A stretch of DNA of 43,771 nt from an uncultured Lutibacter sp. (GCF_937891065.1 NZ_CALAEQ010000183.1:1-43771), one strand, 5' to 3'; counted from the first letter of the stretch, positions 1-7,612 are shown. Notes: generated by a model from the sequence alone, not told the origin. Made by a program: numbers and translations.

Positions 1-232
1 AAATATATAAACTTAATTTTCTGAAATTTTACGATCCCCACTAAAATTGCGATACCCCACAAATTTTAATATTATTTTTTAACACCCCTTATTATAATTG
101 TATAAAGCTTTATATGCTGTATTACATTTATTTTGCCTAAATGGTTGAATAATAGTATAGCTTCATAATAAGTTCAAGATACCTATGCCTTTATAGTAAG
201 ATTTTATAAACCATTAATTTAAACTATTTATT
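1..232. other. non-coding region upstream of the first lipoprotein gene
   Basis: AT-rich sequence with no open frame that looks coding. A 14-nt palindrome (TATAAAGCTTTATA) lies at 101-114; in sequence this AT-rich it may be chance. No clear TAnnTTTG promoter or SD site was found before the gene at 233. The upstream neighbour is outside the window. Confidence 0.5.
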
Positions 233-1711
233 ATGAAAAATTTATTTAAAATCCTATTAGGATTATTTTTAGTAACCGCTGCTATATCGTGTAGCAAAGA
301 TGATGCAACTGCGGTTGTTTCAGAAAGCCAAGATGTAGTATTTGATATTACAAACTTTGTGCCTCAAGTTGCAGGTAAAAATGTATTTGCAAAAGATAAT
401 GATGAGGTTAAACTACCAGAGTGTTCAGATGCGGAAGCTTCTTATGTTGAAATTATGATAGGTACTACTCCTTATACATTGCAATTAGTAACTTTAAATG
501 ATAAAACAGAAACCGAAGTTATAAAGTTAGCACCAGGAGATTATGATATAAAATCATTTATAGTATATGATGTTAATAATATTGCTATTTGGGCATCGCC
601 TACGATGGGGAGTTATTATCAAGCTTTATGGAACTTAAAAGGAGTAAATGACCTTACTTTTACAGTTGATAAATTTGAAAAAAGAAGAATAGCTTTAGAT
701 GTACTTTGTTATAAGCCTTTTGATTATGAAAAATTTGGTTTTGCATGGTTTGCATATGCTAAAATAGAAATTCATACAGTATGTTTCTTTGGAGATATTT
801 GTACGAAGTTTTATGAAGAATTCCATAAAATAGGAAGCGCTTATAATGGACAAACGTATGATGGGTATGATTTTCCAGCTATTTTTGAAATTGTTATAAA
901 AAATGGAGATAATGTTGTAAATGATCCACAAATGAACAGCAATGTAGGTTGGTATGGAGCAGGAGCACCACTATGTATAGAGTATCCAGATTATGTAGGT
1001 GTTGATGAAACTTTTACATTTGATATTTTGTTAACAATGCCTGATGGTTCTAGTAAACTGGTTTACACTGGTACATTTGATGATACAGATAGTTCTGCTA
1101 TTGGTAATGATAGTGGTTTTGGAGGTTCTGATGGTATATTTGATTTTGTTGTAGGTAATTGTTCTTATGATGGAAATGACGCTAATATGGAATTACCACC
1201 GTATTTACCAGTACCAACTTCAGGGAAGATGACATTGTCAAATTTCCCTAATGTTAATGCGTATCTAGATATTACTTTTAGTGATATTGTTGATCCAACA
1301 TTTGAAATTTTTAATGGAGCAATTTTAGGCGGATGGTGTGCAGCTGAACATAATACTATTTTTGTAGGCCCTACTTATGATGTTGATTTCTATTCTTCAT
1401 TAGAGCTAACAATTATACCTAGTCAATATCAGGATATTGAATGGGGTTCATTAAATTGGATAATGAATAATTTAACTGGAACATCTCTTGAAATTCAAGA
1501 GGCTATATGGCAAGTTGTGAATAGTACAGATACTGACACTGCAAACCCTGAAGGTTTAGATCCAGCTACAAACGCGTTTGCACTTGAGGCATTAACTCAT
1601 ACTGACTTTATCCCTACAGTAGGTGATTATGCTATTGTAATTTGTGATGCAGTTGAAGGATCTGATGCAAACGAAGATTTACAATTGTTAATAGTAAGAG
1701 TAGACCCTTAA
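233..1711 (+). CDS. secreted lipoprotein of unknown function with a thioester-like Cys...Gln motif pair
   Basis: This 492-residue protein has a lipoprotein signal peptide: a charged start, a hydrophobic stretch and a lipobox ending at Cys20 (AISC). It is probably exported and lipid-anchored. Residues of about 30-320 contain beta-rich segments such as GDYDIKSFIVYD and AWFAYAKIEI. I recognise this general pattern from other Flavobacteria lipoproteins, but it has no named function. The C-terminal part of about 330-490 contains GGWCAAEH (Cys369) and EIQEAIW (Gln422). These resemble the Cys and Gln-x-x-x-W motifs that form an internal thioester in TQXA-type adhesin domains. The spacing of 53 residues is shorter than in the classical domains I know, so this is a hypothesis. 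The gene appears to stand alone; the next gene starts 153 nt downstream behind an inverted repeat. Confidence 0.8.
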   Translation: MKNLFKILLGLFLVTAAISCSKDDATAVVSESQDVVFDITNFVPQVAGKNVFAKDNDEVKLPECSDAEASYVEIMIGTTPYTLQLVTLNDKTETEVIKLAPGDYDIKSFIVYDVNNIAIWASPTMGSYYQALWNLKGVNDLTFTVDKFEKRRIALDVLCYKPFDYEKFGFAWFAYAKIEIHTVCFFGDICTKFYEEFHKIGSAYNGQTYDGYDFPAIFEIVIKNGDNVVNDPQMNSNVGWYGAGAPLCIEYPDYVGVDETFTFDILLTMPDGSSKLVYTGTFDDTDSSAIGNDSGFGGSDGIFDFVVGNCSYDGNDANMELPPYLPVPTSGKMTLSNFPNVNAYLDITFSDIVDPTFEIFNGAILGGWCAAEHNTIFVGPTYDVDFYSSLELTIIPSQYQDIEWGSLNWIMNNLTGTSLEIQEAIWQVVNSTDTDTANPEGLDPATNAFALEALTHTDFIPTVGDYAIVICDAVEGSDANEDLQLLIVRVDP

Positions 1712-1735
1712 TTGTTTTTGAACACAGCATATATA

Positions 1736-1855
1736 AAACTTAGATTTTTATTTTGAACATTGTAAAATGTTTATGTAAATCTTATAAATGATTTCTTAAG
1801 AAGTAAAATATATTTAATAGATTTGTTATTGCGAAATAAATAAAAATCTAAGTTT
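1736..1855. repeat. 18-bp perfect inverted repeat spanning an intergenic region
   Basis: The left arm at 1736-1753 (AAACTTAGATTTTTATTT) is the exact reverse complement of 1838-1855. The arms are 84 nt apart and fill most of the gap between two genes. Neither arm extends further, and no target-site duplication is obvious. It could fold as a long hairpin in a read-through transcript, or be a worn MITE-like element. Confidence 0.75.
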
Positions 1856-1864
1856 AATAAAAAT

Positions 1865-2737
1865 ATGAATATTTTTAAATCCCATTTCGGCTATAATAAG
1901 CGTCAACGAAATGGGATTTTCTTTTTATTACTAATAATAGTTTCACTTCAATCAGTTTTCTTTTTTGTTGATTTTTCTTCAAAAGAAGATTTCAATTTTT
2001 CTTCATCAGAAATTCTTTTATTTCAAAAAGAAATGGATTCTCTGCAAACTCAAGAATTAGAGCGTAAAACTTCAAAAATTTACTCGTTCAATCCAAATTT
2101 TATTACAGATTATAAAGGATATCAATTAGGTATGTCAATTCAAGAAATTGATAAATTGAATAGTTTCCGAGATAAAGGAAATTTTATTAATTCAGTAAAA
2201 CAATTTCAAAAAGTTACTGGTGTTAATGACTCTTTATTGAATATAATAAGTCCATATTTTAAATTTCCGGAATGGGTAATTTCTAAAAATAAGAATTATA
2301 AAAAAGAATATATAAATACTGTTAATGAAGTAATTGTAAAGCAAGATATAAATTTAGTCCAAGCTGCGGATTTAAGAATTGTAAGTGGAATTGGAGAAAA
2401 ATTATCTAATAGAATTATTGAGTACAGAACTAAATTACAAGGATTTTCTTTTAATAGTCAGTTATATGAAGTTTGGAATTTAGATAAAGAGTTGGTTGAT
2501 AAAGTACTGCTGTACTTTGAAGTAATTGAAAAACCAAGAATTGAAAAGTTAAATATTAATGAAGCAACTTTTAAACAAATACTTTCCATTGTTTATATTG
2601 ATTATGAACTTACCATAAAAATAGTTAATTTTAGAGAAGAAGTTGCTGAAATTCAAGATATTGAAGAACTAAAAAAAATTGAAAAATTTCCTCTTGAAAA
2701 ATTCGAAAGAATAGCCTTATATTTGGTGGCTAAATAA
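1865..2737 (+). CDS. membrane-anchored helix-hairpin-helix (ComEA-like) protein
   Basis: The protein has 290 residues. It starts with a basic segment (KSHFGYNKRQRNG), followed by one transmembrane helix at about residues 18-36. Helix-hairpin-helix motifs follow, notably around QAADLRIVSGIGEKLSNRIIEYR and again around the LNINEATF segment near residues 228-290. HhH repeats of this kind bind DNA without sequence specificity in ComEA, the periplasmic DNA receptor of natural transformation. Flavobacteria carry many ComEA-like proteins of this longer, membrane-anchored type with no proven competence role. There is no SD site, as usual for the phylum. The first codons sit inside a 13-bp inverted repeat. 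The acyl-CoA dehydrogenase gene starts 28 nt downstream, so the two may be cotranscribed. Confidence 0.8.
   Translation: MNIFKSHFGYNKRQRNGIFFLLLIIVSLQSVFFFVDFSSKEDFNFSSSEILLFQKEMDSLQTQELERKTSKIYSFNPNFITDYKGYQLGMSIQEIDKLNSFRDKGNFINSVKQFQKVTGVNDSLLNIISPYFKFPEWVISKNKNYKKEYINTVNEVIVKQDINLVQAADLRIVSGIGEKLSNRIIEYRTKLQGFSFNSQLYEVWNLDKELVDKVLLYFEVIEKPRIEKLNINEATFKQILSIVYIDYELTIKIVNFREEVAEIQDIEELKKIEKFPLEKFERIALYLVAK
1877..1919 (+). other. hairpin within the first codons of the ComEA-like gene
   Basis: AAATCCCATTTCG at 1877-1889 pairs perfectly with CGAAATGGGATTT at 1907-1919, across a 17-nt loop, and a T-rich stretch follows. It lies 12 nt after the start codon's first base. It has the shape of a weak intrinsic terminator or a translation-blocking structure. 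The encoded residues are part of the conserved start of this protein family, so the pairing may also be incidental. Confidence 0.6.
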
Positions 2738-2765
2738 TTATAATAATTTAAAGCTACTTCCCATA

Positions 2766-3935
2766 ATGAATAGTATGTATTTTACTGAAGAACATCGCGC
2801 ATTTAGACAAAGTTTTAGAGATTTTTTACAAAAGGAAGTGGTACCTCATATTGATAAATGGGAAAAGGAAGGTGAAGTTGAACGTTTTATTTGGCAGAAG
2901 TTTGGAGAAATGGGCTATTTTGGTTTAAATGCTCCTGAGGAATATGGTGGATTGAATTTAGATATTTTTTATACTGTTATTTTCTTAGAAGAACTCCAAA
3001 AAGTTAATTCTGGTGGTTTTGCTGCTGCAATGTGGGCTCACACGTATTTAGCAATGACTCATTTAGCAAAAGAAGGAGATGATAGAATTAAAAAAGAATA
3101 TTTAACTCCAAGTATTCATGGTGAAAAAATTGGTTGTTTGTGTATTACAGAGCCATTTGGAGGTTCTGATGTTGCAGGGATGAGAACAACAGCTATTAAA
3201 AATGGAGATTCATATGTTATTAATGGTTCAAAAACCTTTATTACTAATGGTGTTTATTCTGATTATTTAGTGGTTGCTGCAAAAACAGATATAACTTTAA
3301 GAAATAAAGGAATGAGTATTTTTATTATTGATAGAGATACTGTAGGAGTTTCAGCAACTAAATTAGATAAATTGGGTTGGAAAGCATCTGATACTGCTGA
3401 AATAGCTTTTGATAATGTAGTAATTCCGGCTGCTAATTTAATGGGAGAAGAAGGGAAAGGATTTTCTTATATTATGAGTCATTTTGCATTAGAACGCTTA
3501 GTGATGGGAATTAACGCACACGCTAGAGCAGAACATGCTTTAGAATATGCAATACAATATATGTCTGAAAGGCAAGCTTTTGGGCAAACTTTAAATAAGT
3601 TTCAAGCTTTAAGACATAAAGTAGCAGATATGGCAAGCGAAGTTGAAATGTGTAAAGAATTTAATTATTCGATTGCTAAAAGACTAAATGAAGGGCAGTA
3701 TATAGTTAAAGAAGCAAGTATGTCTAAATTGCTATCAACAAAAATTGCAGATACTGTTATAAACGAATGTTTACAGTTGTTAGGTGGATATGGTTATATG
3801 GAAGATTACCCTATGGCGCGAATGCTAAGAGATAGTCGATTGGGGTCAATTGGTGGAGGAACTTCGGAAATTATGAGAGAAATTATATCGAAAATAGTAA
3901 TTGATAAGAAAGAATATAAGCCTGCTACAGATTAA
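2766..3935 (+). CDS. acyl-CoA dehydrogenase
   Basis: This 389-residue FAD flavoprotein has the full acyl-CoA dehydrogenase layout: an N-terminal helical domain, a middle beta domain (CITEPFGGSDVAGM, flavin and substrate contacts) and a C-terminal helical domain (RQAFGQTL, LQLLGGYGYMEDYP). It oxidises the C2-C3 bond of an acyl-CoA and passes electrons to ETF. At the place where medium- and short-chain enzymes carry the catalytic Glu (EGTS) this protein has Gly (GGGTSEI). A Glu is instead present in FALERLVMG (Glu243), the position used by isovaleryl- and long-chain acyl-CoA dehydrogenases. The substrate is therefore more likely branched or long-chain, but cannot be named. The product of the preceding gene gives no functional hint. 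The stop codon overlaps an SD-like AAGGAGGT. Confidence 0.92.
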   Translation: MNSMYFTEEHRAFRQSFRDFLQKEVVPHIDKWEKEGEVERFIWQKFGEMGYFGLNAPEEYGGLNLDIFYTVIFLEELQKVNSGGFAAAMWAHTYLAMTHLAKEGDDRIKKEYLTPSIHGEKIGCLCITEPFGGSDVAGMRTTAIKNGDSYVINGSKTFITNGVYSDYLVVAAKTDITLRNKGMSIFIIDRDTVGVSATKLDKLGWKASDTAEIAFDNVVIPAANLMGEEGKGFSYIMSHFALERLVMGINAHARAEHALEYAIQYMSERQAFGQTLNKFQALRHKVADMASEVEMCKEFNYSIAKRLNEGQYIVKEASMSKLLSTKIADTVINECLQLLGGYGYMEDYPMARMLRDSRLGSIGGGTSEIMREIISKIVIDKKEYKPATD

Positions 3936-4025
3936 GGAGGTATTTCACTCAAAGCTTTAAAAATCATTTAAAATTATTTTTTAGTTTTTTTTTATTTAAA
4001 AGATACTGAATATAATAATTAGTTA

Positions 4026-4033
4026 TATATTTG
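4026..4033 (+). promoter_or_regulatory. -7 element of the rpsU promoter
   Basis: TATATTTG matches the Bacteroidota sigma consensus TAnnTTTG and lies 47 nt before the rpsU ATG. No convincing -33 TTG is present at the ideal spacing. Confidence 0.6.
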
Positions 4034-4063
4034 CAATCTTAAAATTTAAAAGAGAACAACTTG

Positions 4064-4073
4064 AAAGGAGGTG
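4064..4073 (+). promoter_or_regulatory. strong Shine-Dalgarno site of rpsU
   Basis: AAAGGAGGTG ends 7 nt before the rpsU ATG and is nearly a full complement of the 16S anti-SD tail. This stands out because the other genes in this window lack recognisable SD sites. Confidence 0.85.
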
Positions 4074-4080
4074 CCAAAAT

Positions 4081-4278
4081 ATGTTAATTATACCAGTTAA
4101 AGACGGAGAGAATATAGATAGAGCGTTAAAACGTTACAAAAGAAAATTTGACCGTACAAAAACAATGAAGAACCTACGTAGTCGTAAGCAATTTGATAAA
4201 CCTTCAGTTGTAAACCGTGCGCAAAATATAAAAGCTCAGTATGTTCAAAAATTAAGAACAGCAGAAGAGCAAGGTTAA
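4081..4278 (+). CDS. rpsU: 30S ribosomal protein bS21
   Basis: The 65-residue protein starts with IIPVKDGENIDRALKRYKRK, typical of bS21 in this phylum, followed by a basic helical tail. bS21 sits at the 30S platform next to the 3' end of 16S rRNA. In Bacteroidota, bS21 together with bS6 and bS18 holds the anti-SD tail in a closed pocket (published ribosome structures), which explains why SD sites are not used for most genes. Its own gene has a near-perfect SD 7 nt before the start. This fits autoregulation: ribosomes lacking bS21 have a free anti-SD and would translate rpsU mRNA preferentially. The gene has its own promoter at 4026 and a terminator at 4297-4352. Confidence 0.97.
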   Translation: MLIIPVKDGENIDRALKRYKRKFDRTKTMKNLRSRKQFDKPSVVNRAQNIKAQYVQKLRTAEEQG

Positions 4279-4296
4279 TTTTTAGCCAAAACAAAT

Positions 4297-4352
4297 AAAC
4301 CGTTAGTAATTACAAATAACAATTCGTAAATTTGTATACTAACGGTTTTTTT
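4297..4352 (+). terminator. rpsU intrinsic terminator, with the xerC promoter in its loop
   Basis: The 12-nt arms 4297-4308 (AAACCGTTAGTA) and 4337-4348 pair perfectly and are followed by a T run to 4352. The loop is 28 nt long and contains the -7 element of the next gene. The T run ends directly at the xerC ATG. Confidence 0.75.
4327..4334 (+). promoter_or_regulatory. -7 element of the xerC-hpf promoter
   Basis: TAAATTTG is a full match to TAnnTTTG. Transcription would begin near 4338-4341, giving a leader of roughly 12-15 nt before the ATG at 4353. It lies inside the loop of the rpsU terminator. Confidence 0.65.
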
Positions 4353-5243
4353 ATGCCTATATATTCCTTTTTAAATTATTTAGAGCTAGAAAAAAAATAC
4401 TCTAAGCATACTATAACAGCTTATCTAAATGATTTAAATTCATTCCAGCTATTTTGCGATAATGAATATGACAACCAAAGTGTTGTTGAAGTTAATTACT
4501 CTCAAATACGTAATTGGATTGTTAGTTTAGTTGAAGCTGGTTTGTCAAATAGCTCAATTAACAGAAAAGTTTCTTCCTTAAAATCTTATTATAAATTTCT
4601 TCAAAAAACCAAAGAAATTGAAAGTAATCCTTTAATTAAACACAAAGCTTTAAAAGTTGCTAAACAAGTGCAATTGCCATTTTCTGAAAAAGAAATAATA
4701 AATGTACTTAATTTGTTAGAGGAAGAAGAAGTTAATTTTGAATCACTTAGAAACAAATTGATAGTTGAATTATTTTATTCAACGGGTGTTCGAAGAAGTG
4801 AATTAATCAACATAAAAATTAAAGATATTGACCTTGCAAATGAAACTGTTAAAGTAGTAGGGAAAAGAAATAAAGAACGATATATCCCGTTATTAAAATC
4901 AGTTCAAAAATCGTTGATAAAATATATAGAAGAAAGAGAAGGAATTAATACAAATCTGTCTTATTTGTTTCTTACAAAAAAAGGAAAAATAATGTACGAT
5001 ACACTTGTGTATCGAGTAATTAATAATTATTTTAGTAAAGTGTCATCAAAAGTAAAGAAGAGTCCTCACATTATAAGACACTCTTTTGCTACACATTTAT
5101 TAAATGAAGGTGCTGATTTAAACTCAGTTAAAGAATTGCTTGGGCATTCTAGTTTAGCATCAACACAAATTTACACCCACAGTAGTTTGGGTAAATTAAA
5201 GGAAGTATATAACCAAGCTCACCCAAGGAGCCAAAAAAACTAA
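4353..5243 (+). CDS. xerC: tyrosine recombinase XerC/XerD
   Basis: The 296-residue protein has the N-terminal SAM-like core-binding domain (about 1-90) and the C-terminal catalytic domain. All six catalytic positions are seen: Arg147 (TGVRRSE), Lys171 (GKRNKER), His239 and Arg242 (HIIRH), His265 (LGHSS) and the nucleophile Tyr274 (QIYTH). Xer recombinases resolve chromosome dimers at dif near the terminus. Placement beside rpsU and hpf marks it as the housekeeping copy, not a mobile-element integrase. The symbol xerC versus xerD is by custom. I chose the ATG at 4353 and not the in-frame TTG at 4332, because the latter lies within the -7 element and before the probable transcription start. hpf follows 6 nt after the stop. 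Confidence 0.93.
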   Translation: MPIYSFLNYLELEKKYSKHTITAYLNDLNSFQLFCDNEYDNQSVVEVNYSQIRNWIVSLVEAGLSNSSINRKVSSLKSYYKFLQKTKEIESNPLIKHKALKVAKQVQLPFSEKEIINVLNLLEEEEVNFESLRNKLIVELFYSTGVRRSELINIKIKDIDLANETVKVVGKRNKERYIPLLKSVQKSLIKYIEEREGINTNLSYLFLTKKGKIMYDTLVYRVINNYFSKVSSKVKKSPHIIRHSFATHLLNEGADLNSVKELLGHSSLASTQIYTHSSLGKLKEVYNQAHPRSQKN

Positions 5244-5249
5244 TTTATT

Positions 5250-5549
5250 ATGAAAGTACACGTACAGTCTGTTAATTTCAATGCCGATGGTGGTCTAATT
5301 GATTTTGTTGAAAAAAAATTAAATAGTTTAGATAAATATTATGATAAAATAGTTGATGCAGAAGTTTTTTTAAAGGTTCAACAAACAAGCGAAAAAGAAA
5401 ATAAATTTGTGGATATTAAATTGAATATTCCTGGAAATGATTTAGTGGTTAAAAAGCAGTGTAAAACCTTTGAAGAAGGTGTTATGCTTGCTGCAGATTC
5501 TTTAAAGAGGCAGTTAGCGAAAAAGAAAGAAAAGGTTAGTGAAAAATAA
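5250..5549 (+). CDS. hpf: short ribosome hibernation-promoting factor (HPF/RaiA family)
   Basis: This 99-residue protein has the beta-alpha-beta-beta-beta-alpha fold pattern of the S30AE/HPF family (MKVHVQSVNFNADGGLIDFV, then EKKLNSLDKYYDKI). It binds the decoding region of the 30S subunit under slow growth and helps ribosomes become inactive and stable. It lacks the extra C-terminal domain of long HPF, so it is the short form. It lies 6 nt after xerC and is probably cotranscribed from the promoter at 4327. Confidence 0.92.
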   Translation: MKVHVQSVNFNADGGLIDFVEKKLNSLDKYYDKIVDAEVFLKVQQTSEKENKFVDIKLNIPGNDLVVKKQCKTFEEGVMLAADSLKRQLAKKKEKVSEK

Positions 5550-5570
5550 ATAAAAAAATAATTAGAAAAG

Positions 5571-5602
5571 TTTTGTTTAAAATTAAAACTTTAATACATT
5601 TG
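5571..5602 (+). promoter_or_regulatory. promoter of the tRNA-tuf-secE-rpoBC operon
   Basis: TTTTG at 5571-5575 and TACATTTG at 5595-5602 are separated by exactly 19 nt. This is the textbook Bacteroidota arrangement (-33 TTG, -7 TAnnTTTG) and the best promoter in the window. It precedes the first tRNA by about 40 nt. Confidence 0.85.
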
Positions 5603-5603
5603 C

Positions 5604-5625
5604 AGTCCGTTAGAAATAGCGGACT
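5604..5625 (+). other. hairpin with GAAA tetraloop at the 5' end of the operon transcript
   Basis: A 9-bp stem (AGTCCGTTA with TAGCGGACT, one G-U pair) is closed by a GNRA-type GAAA loop. It starts 2 nt after the -7 element, so the exact RNA start decides how much of the stem is present. A role in 5'-end protection or processing is inference. Confidence 0.6.
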
Positions 5626-5643
5626 TCTTTTATGGAGTAAAAA

Positions 5644-5717
5644 GCCGATGTAGCTCAGCTGGCTAGAGCAGCTGATTTGTAATCAGCAGGTCGTGGGTTC
5701 GAGTCCCTCTATCGGCT
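5644..5717 (+). tRNA. tRNA-Thr (TGT)
   Basis: Cloverleaf with acceptor GCCGATG/TATCGGC, anticodon loop TTTGTAA (anticodon TGT), T loop TTCGAGT and discriminator T. One T-T mismatch lies in the T stem. The 3' CCA is not encoded; the discriminator is followed by CA. Confidence 0.97.
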
Positions 5718-5735
5718 CAGGTCTTTGAAAAGAAT

Positions 5736-5816
<81 letters not shown>

Positions 5817-5863
5817 CAATTAATTTGTAGGAATATAAATTAATGAGAAAATGAAAAAATATT

Positions 5864-5936
5864 GCGAGAGTAGCTCAGTTGGTAGAGCTTCAGCCTTCCA
5901 AGCTGACTGTCGCCGGTTCGAGCCCGGTCTCTCGCT
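5864..5936 (+). tRNA. tRNA-Gly (TCC)
   Basis: Acceptor GCGAGAG/CTCTCGC, anticodon loop CTTCCAA (TCC), T loop TTCGAGC and discriminator T. CCA is not encoded; CA follows the discriminator. Confidence 0.97.
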
Positions 5937-5945
5937 CATTTTTTG

Positions 5946-6017
<72 letters not shown>

Positions 6018-6083
6018 CAAGTAAAAATAAAATAGAATTGAATTTAACACTATATATAACTAAGATTTAAAAATTAAATAATC

Positions 6084-7271
6084 ATGGCAAAAGAACATTT
6101 TGATCGCTCCAAACCACATTTAAATATTGGTACTATTGGACACGTTGACCACGGTAAAACAACTTTAACTGCTGCAATTACTACAGTATTGCACGAAAAA
6201 GGATTTTGTGAAGTAAAAGGCTTTGATCAGATTGATAATGCTCCTGAAGAAAAAGAGAGAGGTATTACAATTAACACTGCGCACGTTGAATATGCAACTG
6301 CTAATCGTCACTATGCACACGTTGATTGTCCAGGTCACGCGGATTACGTAAAAAACATGGTAACTGGTGCTGCTCAAATGGATGGTGCAATAATCGTTGT
6401 TGCTGCTACAGATGGTCCAATGCCTCAAACTAGAGAGCATATCTTATTAGGTCGTCAGGTAGGTATTCCAAGATTAGTTGTATTCATGAATAAAGTGGAT
6501 ATGGTTGATGATGAAGAACTATTAGAATTAGTAGAAATGGAAATTAGAGATTTATTATCATTCTATGATTATGATGGTGATAATACTCCAGTTATTCAAG
6601 GTTCTGCTTTAGGAGGATTGAATATGGAGCCTAAATGGGTAGAGAAAATTTTAGAACTAATGGATGCCGTTGATTCTTGGATTGAATTACCAAAGCGTGA
6701 TGTTGATAAAGATTTCTTAATGCCAATTGAAGATGTATTCTCAATTACAGGTCGTGGAACTGTTGCAACAGGTCGTATTGAAACTGGTGTAGCTAACACT
6801 GGTGATCCAGTTGAAATTATTGGTATGGGAGCAGAAAAATTAACTTCTACAATCACAGGAGTTGAAATGTTCCGTAAAATATTAGATAGAGGTGAAGCTG
6901 GTGATAACGTAGGTATCTTATTAAGAGGTATTGCAAAAGAAGATATCAGTAGAGGTATGGTAATTTGTAAGCCTAAATCAGTTACTCCACACGCTAAATT
7001 TAAAGCTGAGGTTTATATCCTTAAAAAAGAAGAAGGTGGTCGTCATACACCATTCCATAATAACTATCGTCCGCAGTTTTACGTACGTACAACTGATGTA
7101 ACAGGAACAATTATGTTACCTGAAGGAGTTGAAATGGTAATGCCAGGTGATAACTTAACTATTCATGTTGAATTACACCAAGCAATTGCATTAAACGTAG
7201 GTTTACGTTTCGCAATTCGTGAAGGAGGTAGAACAGTAGGTGCAGGTCAGGTAACAGAAATGTTAGACTAA
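6084..7271 (+). CDS. tuf: elongation factor Tu
   Basis: The 395-residue GTPase delivers aminoacyl-tRNA to the ribosomal A site. All G motifs are present: P loop GHVDHGKT (residues 19-26), switch region [23 protein letters not shown] and NKVD near residue 136. The beta-barrel domains 2 and 3 are complete, with the usual ending ([16 protein letters not shown]). It follows four tRNA genes and precedes tRNA-Trp and secE, the same neighbourhood as E. coli tufB. The start ATG is the one giving the canonical [12 protein letters not shown] start. No SD site is present. A 10-bp hairpin follows the gene. Confidence 0.99.
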   Translation: MAKEHFDRSKPHLNIGTIGHVDHGKTTLTAAITTVLHEKGFCEVKGFDQIDNAPEEKERGITINTAHVEYATANRHYAHVDCPGHADYVKNMVTGAAQMDGAIIVVAATDGPMPQTREHILLGRQVGIPRLVVFMNKVDMVDDEELLELVEMEIRDLLSFYDYDGDNTPVIQGSALGGLNMEPKWVEKILELMDAVDSWIELPKRDVDKDFLMPIEDVFSITGRGTVATGRIETGVANTGDPVEIIGMGAEKLTSTITGVEMFRKILDRGEAGDNVGILLRGIAKEDISRGMVICKPKSVTPHAKFKAEVYILKKEEGGRHTPFHNNYRPQFYVRTTDVTGTIMLPEGVEMVMPGDNLTIHVELHQAIALNVGLRFAIREGGRTVGAGQVTEMLD

Positions 7272-7300
7272 TAAATACACCAAATTAAAATAGTAAATAT

Positions 7301-7326
7301 AGGTGCTTCTTTTTAGAGGAGCACCT
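7301..7326 (+). other. hairpin between tuf and tRNA-Trp
   Basis: AGGTGCTTCT at 7301-7310 pairs with AGAGGAGCACCT ending at 7326 (10 bp with one T-G), closing a 6-nt loop. No T run follows, so it looks more like a processing or mRNA-stabilising hairpin than a terminator. It stands 7 nt before tRNA-Trp. Confidence 0.6.
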
Positions 7327-7333
7327 TATGTTT

Positions 7334-7406
7334 ACGGGTGTAGCTCAGTTGGTAGAGCACTGGTCTCCAAAACCAGGTGTCGGGAGTTCGAGTCTCTCCA
7401 CCCGTG
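7334..7406 (+). tRNA. tRNA-Trp (CCA)
   Basis: Acceptor ACGGGTG/CACCCGT, anticodon loop CTCCAAA (CCA), T loop TTCGAGT and discriminator G. The 3' CCA is not encoded; CA follows the discriminator. It lies between tuf and secE. Confidence 0.97.
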
Positions 7407-7423
7407 CAAAATAATATAAAGAA

Positions 7424-7612
7424 ATGAATTTAGTTAATTATATAAAAGACTCATTTGAAGAGTTACGTAATAAAGTATCTTGGATTTCATGGGAAGAGGC
7501 TCAAAAATCTACTGTAGTTGTTGCCGTTTTTACAATATTATTTGCTTTAGCAGTGTTTGCTGTAGATAAATTTTTTCAAACAGGTTTAGGGGAATATTTT
7601 AAATTATTTTAA
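7424..7612 (+). CDS. secE: preprotein translocase subunit SecE
   Basis: This 62-residue protein is the minimal one-helix form of SecE. An amphipathic segment (YIKDSFEELRNKVSW) precedes one transmembrane helix at about residues 30-50. SecE clamps the two halves of SecY in the inner-membrane export channel. It sits immediately before nusG, as in most bacteria, 15 nt apart. Confidence 0.95.
   Translation: MNLVNYIKDSFEELRNKVSWISWEEAQKSTVVVAVFTILFALAVFAVDKFFQTGLGEYFKLF

Noticed and set aside
101-114. 14-nt palindrome upstream of the first gene
   Set aside because: Its AT-rich sequence (TATAAAGCTTTATA) can arise by chance, and it has no tie to a gene.
4353-5243. Mobile-element integrase
   Set aside because: It is a standard Xer recombinase in a housekeeping setting, with no attachment sites or cargo nearby.
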